DNA of 26,206 nucleotides from positions 1 to 26,206 of the IMG/VR virus record IMGVR_UViG_3300008954_000239; one strand, written 5' to 3'. Below are positions 23,278 to 26,206 of this stretch, piece after piece. Under the pieces are notes generated by a model. It was not told the origin of the DNA. It worked only from the letters and a program-made list of their open reading frames with translations, and ran no database searches. The stretch comes from a virus. A program made the translations under genes and the position numbers. Numbering within the stretch: the first letter of the stretch is position 1; every line of letters begins with the position of its first letter.

Positions 23278-23843
23278 ATTATTTGTCGTTCCTAGTGGAG
23301 GCCAACCACTCTAGTCCTAATGAATCTTACATCATCTTCACATCTTGGGATACCCAACCGATTTCGATGTCAACAAATGCCTTGTACTGGAAGGAACGGA
23401 AGTTTAATTGGTGGTTCGGATACGGTTTGCAATTTTCACCATCGTCCGATTAATCCCTCAGGCGCGCACTTGGGAAACTTTGAGGCGGGTCTTAATGACG
23501 CGGCTCTTGTGTGCTTCTGCACCACCAAATTGTTTGTACTCCGACAGGATTCTATTATACCTGCAACTTTCGAGGTCAACTAATATTGTTATTACTCTAC
23601 TCGTACTGCCACTGTTAGAGTTATCCAACTAGAATCTATACCTCTCGGCCGTCTTCCACCCCACAACAGGGAGTCGCATACTTTAATCCGCATAACGAAA
23701 ATTTATTCAGTCACGGAGTTAGTGCAGTCAATTACCCCTGCACTATGTTATTCACTTGTCAAAAAATCCGATGATGGGCGTAATGAAAAATCATTTCGTA
23801 TCTTCCCCCACCATCAGAGAAGGGGTCACTTAACTAAAATTGT
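23278..23843 (-). ncRNA. Candidate large structured noncoding RNA (~560 nt)
   Basis: No supported gene lies here, and the tract is clearly richer in G+C than its flanks (one 60-nt line near 23461 is about 58% G+C). Many helices can be drawn in the minus-strand RNA: a 12-bp stem with two G-U pairs (23807-23818 with 23767-23778) enclosing a hairpin (23791-23798 with 23779-23786); an 8-bp hairpin (23738-23745 with 23720-23727); GUUGGA-UAAC-UCUAAC (23614-23629); UUGGG-UAU-CCCAA (23345-23357); GUGC-AGAA-GCAC (23511-23522); and longer-range pairs ACUCCG/CGGAGU (23714-23719 with 23538-23543), GAUUCUA/UAGAAUC (23630-23636 with 23548-23554) and UUGGUGG/CCACCAA (23522-23528 with 23408-23414). G-U pairs only work on this strand. 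It ends in a terminator. The class is not recognised; the 5' end is unknown. Confidence 0.65.
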
Positions 23844-24107
23844 TTATACAATTCCAGCCTGGATTGCAAAGTAGTTATCTGTATAACCGTGGAAATCCAT
23901 TCCATAACAAGTAGTGCCATTGTTTAGTTTACGACTAGTAACTTCCCAATTACCATATCGTTCAACTGTCTTTTTAACATCACTAATAGTAGCACGAAGA
24001 TTTGATACACCAAAACGGCTGTATGCTTGTTTTGCTGTAATATCGTTACCTTTTGCAAGGTATTCCATCACTCGTTGCTTTTTGCTTTTGCGTGTCTTTG
24101 TTGCCAT
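23844..24107 (-). CDS. Small helix-turn-helix-like protein
   Basis: An 87-residue protein with a basic N-terminus (MATKTRKSKKQRVMEYLAKG) followed by a winged-helix/HTH pattern, DITAKQAYSRFGVSNLRATI, then SDVKKTVERYG and a beta-wing-like end (WEVTSRKL, TTCYGMDFHGY). The frame is open upstream to 24218, but a perfect promoter at 24198-24225 would start transcription near 24191, so the upper ATG cannot be used; ATG 24107 has AGGAG 11 nt before it. It could be a DNA-binding regulator of phage or host transcription. The gene is the only coding sequence between its promoter and the structured RNA tract, so both may share a transcript. Confidence 0.78.
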   Translation of the reverse strand: MATKTRKSKKQRVMEYLAKGNDITAKQAYSRFGVSNLRATISDVKKTVERYGNWEVTSRKLNNGTTCYGMDFHGYTDNYFAIQAGIV

Positions 24108-24126
24108 AGTTCTAAAACTCCTGTTG

Positions 24127-24169
24127 TTGCGGTTCTCACTAAATTTAAGGATTCGATTACCAACCGCAA
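24127..24169 (-). promoter_or_regulatory. Leader hairpin next to the HTH gene ribosome site
   Basis: In the ~84-nt 5' leader a perfect 8-bp stem, CTTGCGGTT side TTGCGGTT (24169-24162) with AACCGCAA (24134-24127), closes a 27-nt loop. It ends three bases before AGGAG. The hairpin may protect the message or control ribosome access; an autoregulatory binding site is possible but not shown. Confidence 0.55.
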
Positions 24170-24197
24170 GTAGTCTTTCCTTTATTGTTGAAACTGT

Positions 24198-24225
24198 ATT
24201 ATAGTTTATATTAAACATATGTCAA
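24198..24225 (-). promoter_or_regulatory. Consensus sigma70 promoter for the HTH gene
   Basis: Minus-strand TTGACA (24225-24220), 16 nt, TATAAT (24203-24198): 12 of 12 consensus bases. The -35 box overlaps the TGA stop of the upstream gene. Expected start near 24191. Confidence 0.88.
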
Positions 24226-24464
24226 TTCTTTTTTTGTACGAATTCGTAAATTTTTTCTGCTTCAACTAAAATTTCTTCGTGTGTTGGAAACTTTGGTTGA
24301 ATGGCTACTGGCGACTTTGCAGTAACTGTTGCACCTTCTAATTCTTGTTCTCGTTTCCAATCTTCAAAATCTTGCCACAACGAATGGCTCTGATAAAACT
24401 TATCCATCAATAATTGTTTTGCTTCTTGATAAATGTTGTATCGTAGTTCGTAAGGGTTTGCCAT
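24222..24464 (-). CDS. Conserved phage protein of unknown function
   Basis: An 80-residue protein beginning MANPYELRYNIYQEAKQLLM and continuing FYQSHSLWQDFEDWKREQEL, ending PTHEEILVEAEKIYEFVQKK. I recall small proteins with the MxNPYELR start as frequent in marine T4-like phages; no function is known to me. It is helical, with a Pro/Ala-rich hinge near residue 50. The C-terminal EEILVEAEKIYEFV is amphipathic and could dimerise. AGGAG precedes ATG. It is the first gene after the promoter at 24532-24559, with a ~60-nt leader carrying an inverted repeat. Confidence 0.82.
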   Translation of the reverse strand: MANPYELRYNIYQEAKQLLMDKFYQSHSLWQDFEDWKREQELEGATVTAKSPVAIQPKFPTHEEILVEAEKIYEFVQKKN

Positions 24465-24501
24465 AATAATTCTCCTGTGTGTATGTGTTTGACATTTTTC
24501 A

Positions 24502-24516
24502 ATGACACATTGTCAT
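24502..24516. repeat. Inverted repeat in leader, possible operator
   Basis: ATGACA-CAT-TGTCAT is a perfect 6+6 palindrome with a 3-nt centre, located 16 bp downstream of the -10 box of the promoter at 24532-24559. It could be an operator for a dimeric regulator (for example the HTH protein next door) or a small RNA hairpin in the leader. Confidence 0.5.
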
Positions 24517-24531
24517 CGACTTACATATGTA

Positions 24532-24559
24532 ATTATACACTATAATAAGGAGAAGTCAA
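24532..24559 (-). promoter_or_regulatory. Sigma70-type promoter
   Basis: Minus-strand TTGACT (24559-24554), 16 nt, TATAAT (24537-24532), 11 of 12 consensus bases. It lies in the gap after the DUF4406-like gene (stop at 24568) and would drive the 80-residue gene. Confidence 0.86.
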
Positions 24560-24567
24560 GAAAAATC

Positions 24568-24948
24568 TTAAATTTTATTTTGGTGTGGTAATGGCGCCTC
24601 ATAGTAAATATCTAAACCCAATGCTTTTGCAAGATGCCATTCTGCTTTTGCACCACGACTTTTTTCAAATTCGGACATCATATACATTGCAGTGCAATCT
24701 TTACAAATGGCAACTAAATCTCTTTCAAGTGCTTCACGCATAAACTCACGGTCTTCATAATCAGTTGCAGGGTCAAAATCCATATGACCGTTTGGTGGTT
24801 CACCTTCTGTTCTATCCATTTCCGCAGGATTGATAACATTCCACCCCTGCTTCTCAAGAACTTTTGCTTGTCTGTCAAACGCAGGGAAGTTCCCATCTTC
24901 GTATCCACGCATAGGTCCTGCAATATAAATTGTTGGTTTCCGTTCCAT
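24568..24948 (-). CDS. DUF4406-like nucleoside deoxyribosyltransferase-fold protein
   Basis: A 126-residue protein from the ATG at 24948; the frame extends to 24999, but the extra codons overlap the neighbouring gene, and GAGAG lies before the inner ATG. It opens PTIYIAGPMRGYEDGNFPAF, the typical start of DUF4406 and nucleoside 2-deoxyribosyltransferase-like proteins (beta strand then AGPM-G nucleotide loop). It continues GWNVINPAEMD, REALERDLVAICKDCTAMYM and EKSRGAKAEWHLAKALGLDI; the S-x-GA-x-x-E-x-x-xA element holds the usual catalytic Glu. It may act in nucleotide salvage or in modified-nucleotide metabolism; the actual substrate cannot be told. Confidence 0.85.
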   Translation of the reverse strand: MERKPTIYIAGPMRGYEDGNFPAFDRQAKVLEKQGWNVINPAEMDRTEGEPPNGHMDFDPATDYEDREFMREALERDLVAICKDCTAMYMMSEFEKSRGAKAEWHLAKALGLDIYYEAPLPHQNKI

Positions 24949-24950
24949 AA

Positions 24951-25208
24951 TTAACTCTCTTTCGCTCTGCACATTTTGTGAAATTCTTCCATGTCCCAAT
25001 GCTTACATTTATTGCCTAATTTTTCATCAAGAACATATCCAATTCTAATATACTCATTCCAAAAATTACGACCTGCTTTTTTTAAATAAGTTTTACCGTC
25101 AACATTTACTGTACCATTTTCTATGCATTCTTTGTCTATGCTAAATGTATGTACTGTATTATCACTGGTACGAACAAGAACCCACCTATTAGTGGTATAG
25201 GTTTTCAT
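24951..25208 (-). CDS. Small phage protein of unknown function
   Basis: An 85-residue protein, N-terminal half beta-rich (NRWVLVRTSDNTVHTFSIDK, GTVNVDGKTYLKK), C-terminal half helical and charged (WDMEEFHKMCRAKES). No family recognised. Start ATG abuts the upstream stop (TAGATG) with only a weak AAAAAG before it, so translational coupling is likely. Its stop is 2 bp from the next start. Confidence 0.7.
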   Translation of the reverse strand: MKTYTTNRWVLVRTSDNTVHTFSIDKECIENGTVNVDGKTYLKKAGRNFWNEYIRIGYVLDEKLGNKCKHWDMEEFHKMCRAKES

Positions 25209-25409
25209 CTAATTCTTTTTCTTATCATCGGTGGACATAGGCAAAACACTTCTCAACTCTTGCATAATTTTTGCCAACTCATTATAATTCATTTTATCTA
25301 AAAGATATTTTTCATAACCATCTACTGCTTTTGTGGACCTCTTAATAATCTCTTCCACATTCTTTGGGTCATTCCACCAATCCTTCCTTTTCTTTTTGTC
25401 TGGTATCAT
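25209..25409 (-). CDS. Small charged phage protein
   Basis: A 66-residue helical protein (MIPDKKKRKDWWNDPKNVEE, then KAVDGYEKYLLDKMNYNELA, KIMQELRSVLP). I chose ATG 25409, which has GGAG close before it; a TTG seven codons earlier (25430) would be the longer alternative. Either way it overlaps the end of the upstream gene by at least 41 bp in another frame. Function unknown. Confidence 0.62.
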   Translation of the reverse strand: MIPDKKKRKDWWNDPKNVEEIIKRSTKAVDGYEKYLLDKMNYNELAKIMQELRSVLPMSTDDKKKN

Positions 25410-25623
25410 CTGCTCCAGTTCCCCAATCAAATGAATCTTGATTATTATTATTTTCTTCTATCTTTTTCTTTGTGTTTTCTATACACTCTATTATGTAGTT
25501 TAATTCGTCTGTTGTATAATAGTCACATCTTTCTATAGAATCAAAATTATATAAAAATGCAACAGTTTCATTTTCGTTGTAAATAGATTTACCTATTTCA
25601 ATTCTTGGTTTTCTTTCATCCAT
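25369..25623 (-). CDS. Small acidic phage protein
   Basis: An 84-residue acidic protein (IEIGKSIYNENETVAFLYNF, then CDYYTTDELNYIIECIENTK) with an Asn/Glu/Asp-rich tail. No family recognised. Its ATG overlaps the stop of the preceding gene (ATGGATGA, 8 bp) with GGGAG upstream, and its own tail overlaps the next gene, giving a compact overlapping trio typical of phage early regions. Confidence 0.68.
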   Translation of the reverse strand: MDERKPRIEIGKSIYNENETVAFLYNFDSIERCDYYTTDELNYIIECIENTKKKIEENNNNQDSFDWGTGADDTRQKEKEGLVE

Positions 25624-25900
25624 TTAAAAGACTCCCTGTTTCAAAACCTTGTACACTACTCACACGAAAAGAACGCCAAGCCTGTGCATCCATATCCCAT
25701 ACAGGAATGACTTCAGTATTTTTTGCTTCTTCTGTTAGTTGTATTTCTTTTTGAATAAATCCAGCACCATTTCCTTCTGCAAGAATATTAGGCTTCAATG
25801 TACAATTCATAATTCGTGTAGAGCCATCTACTTTTTCAAAAGTAACTTTGCATATTCCTTTGTGTAGTGATTCTACCATAGATTCTTTTGTTTGGTTCAT
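25616..25900 (-). CDS. WYL_2-like (DUF2693) Sm/SH3-fold protein
   Basis: A 94-residue protein resembling the phage family DUF2693/WYL_2, described as an Sm-like SH3 beta barrel. Key elements are CKVTFEKVDGSTRIMNCTLK in the N-terminal half and VIPVWDMDAQAWRSFRVSSV in the C-terminal half; the W-D-x-(D/E)-x-x-x-WRSFR element is the family hallmark. Function is not established; a regulatory or nucleic-acid role is commonly supposed. AAGGAGAT precedes ATG, and an extended -10 promoter lies just upstream. With the two LSm-like proteins it makes three small SH3-type barrels in 3.5 kb. Confidence 0.85.
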   Translation of the reverse strand: MNQTKESMVESLHKGICKVTFEKVDGSTRIMNCTLKPNILAEGNGAGFIQKEIQLTEEAKNTEVIPVWDMDAQAWRSFRVSSVQGFETGSLLNG

Positions 25901-25924
25901 AATATAAATCTCCTTTATGTGTTA

Positions 25925-25953
25925 ATTATAACACAACCTCAATTAAAATACAA
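25925..25953 (-). promoter_or_regulatory. Extended -10 promoter for the WYL_2-like gene
   Basis: Minus-strand TGTTATAAT has a full TATAAT (25930-25925) with the TG of an extended -10. The best -35, TTGTAT (25953-25948) at 17 nt, is poor. It would start transcription near 25918, 18 nt before the ATG. Confidence 0.68.
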
Positions 25954-25958
25954 GAAAA

Positions 25959-26206
25959 TTATTTTTCTTTTTCTTGTCCAGTTCCAAATAAATTTTTATT
26001 GGTAAGAGTTCTTGGTGCATTTTTCATAATCCAATCAAATGCCTTTTTCTTTAATCCAGAATCTGTTGTCATCTTTCTGCCAGGCTCTTTCATAGTAAGA
26101 TATGAAAAGTCTTTTACAACAATAGTATCTTTCTTTTTGCCAGTCTTAATTGGTTTACCATCTTTATCTTTATAGAGTACTGTATTCTTGGCACCACCCA
26201 AAACAA
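25959..26206 (-). CDS. Unknown protein, C-terminal fragment (runs off right edge)
   Basis: The frame is open from the right edge to a stop at 25959, about 82 residues. A TTG at 26201 is the only in-frame start candidate in view, and the frame continues upstream (Val-Leu-Gly-Gly), so I regard it as a cut gene. The sequence is Lys-rich (VLYKDKDGKPIKTGKKKD, TIVVKDFSYLTMKEPGRK, KKKAFDWIMKNAPRTL) with a basic tail. No family can be named from this part. It is the most upstream member of the minus-strand block seen here and ends just before an independent promoter. Confidence 0.65.
   Translation of the reverse strand, partial: VLGGAKNTVLYKDKDGKPIKTGKKKDTIVVKDFSYLTMKEPGRKMTTDSGLKKKAFDWIMKNAPRTLTNKNLFGTGQEKEK

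Noticed and set aside
23554-23579. TTGACC ... TATAAT on the minus strand inside the RNA tract
   Set aside because: The spacer is only 14 nt, and the TATAAT falls in the loop of a hairpin closed by GCAGG/CCUGU; it is unlikely to be a working promoter.
23320-23632. Two overlapping plus-strand frames (87 and 74 codons) in the gene-free tract
   Set aside because: Opposite to all local genes, no ribosome sites, no family pattern, and the region folds into helices on the other strand.
23761-23818. 12-bp stem followed by ATTTTTT as a terminator for the HTH gene
   Set aside because: The stem encloses a 28-nt structured loop, unlike compact intrinsic terminators; I regard it as part of the structured RNA, though partial termination is possible.
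23278-23843. tmRNA, RNase P RNA or group I/II intron
   Set aside because: No TTCGA-type T arm, no tag frame ending in Ala-Leu-Ala-Ala, no recognisable RNase P core and no intron core or domain V motif were seen by eye; a covariance-model search would be decisive.
24108-24218. Upstream N-terminal extension of the HTH protein (start at 24218)
   Set aside because: A perfect promoter starts transcription downstream of that ATG, and the extension forms the leader hairpin; AGGAG precedes the inner ATG.
1-26206. CRISPR array, insertion sequence, integrase or attachment site
   Set aside because: No regularly spaced repeats, transposase, integrase or terminal inverted repeats were seen.

Overview
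The window is a piece of an AT-rich T4-like contractile-tailed phage genome (Caudoviricetes). The style is that of marine T4-like phages of cyanobacteria, SAR11 and related hosts. The evidence is a set of T4 homologues (gp5, gp5.4/PAAR, a gp27-like hub protein, gp53, gp48, gp4, a gp54/gp19-like tube protein, gp26, gp32, gp33) together with families I associate with marine myoviruses (a tandem pair of Sm-like proteins, a WYL_2-like SH3 protein, a DUF4406-like protein, very long repetitive virion proteins). There are no integration genes and no host genes. The host cannot be fixed from this window.

Layout. (1) 1-8953, minus strand: a baseplate/spike/fibre module, read from the right: gp48 tube cap, gp53 wedge, gp27-like hub, gp5 spike without a lysozyme domain, PAAR tip, an unassigned structural protein, a tail-fibre-like protein and a cut-off beta-helix protein. 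(2) 8987-14101, plus strand, divergent from gp48: gp4 head completion, an unassigned basic protein, a gp54/gp19-like tube initiator, gp26, a 56-codon reading frame and the tape measure. The gp26 end and the 56-codon frame look like a programmed -1 frameshift cassette: a T7 slippery run, a 7-nt spacer and a three-way-junction RNA. This is the tail-chaperone architecture expected just before a tape measure. (3) 14105-15468, minus strand: gp33 (late-transcription coactivator) and gp32 (single-strand DNA binding), each with its own sigma70-type promoter and with a shared bidirectional terminator. (4) 15535-21639, plus strand: two giant virion proteins of 949 and 1075 residues. (5) 21729-26206, minus strand: a block of small, probably early or middle genes with at least four sigma70-like promoters, tRNA-Arg(UCU), and a roughly 560-nt gene-free, GC-richer tract full of complementary helices that looks like a large structured noncoding RNA ending in an intrinsic terminator.

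How it works together. Regions 1, 2 and 4 supply the baseplate, tail tube, tape measure and adsorption parts. Region 3 supplies replication and the switch to late transcription. Region 5 holds small regulatory or accessory proteins expressed by the unmodified host polymerase. Five of the promoters share TTGAC(A/T), exactly 16 nt, then TATA(A/C)T, all in front of non-virion genes. I did not find a T4 late promoter motif (TATAAATA) convincingly placed in front of the virion genes.

The most notable observations are the frameshift cassette at 11866-11959 and the large structured RNA candidate at about 23278-23843.
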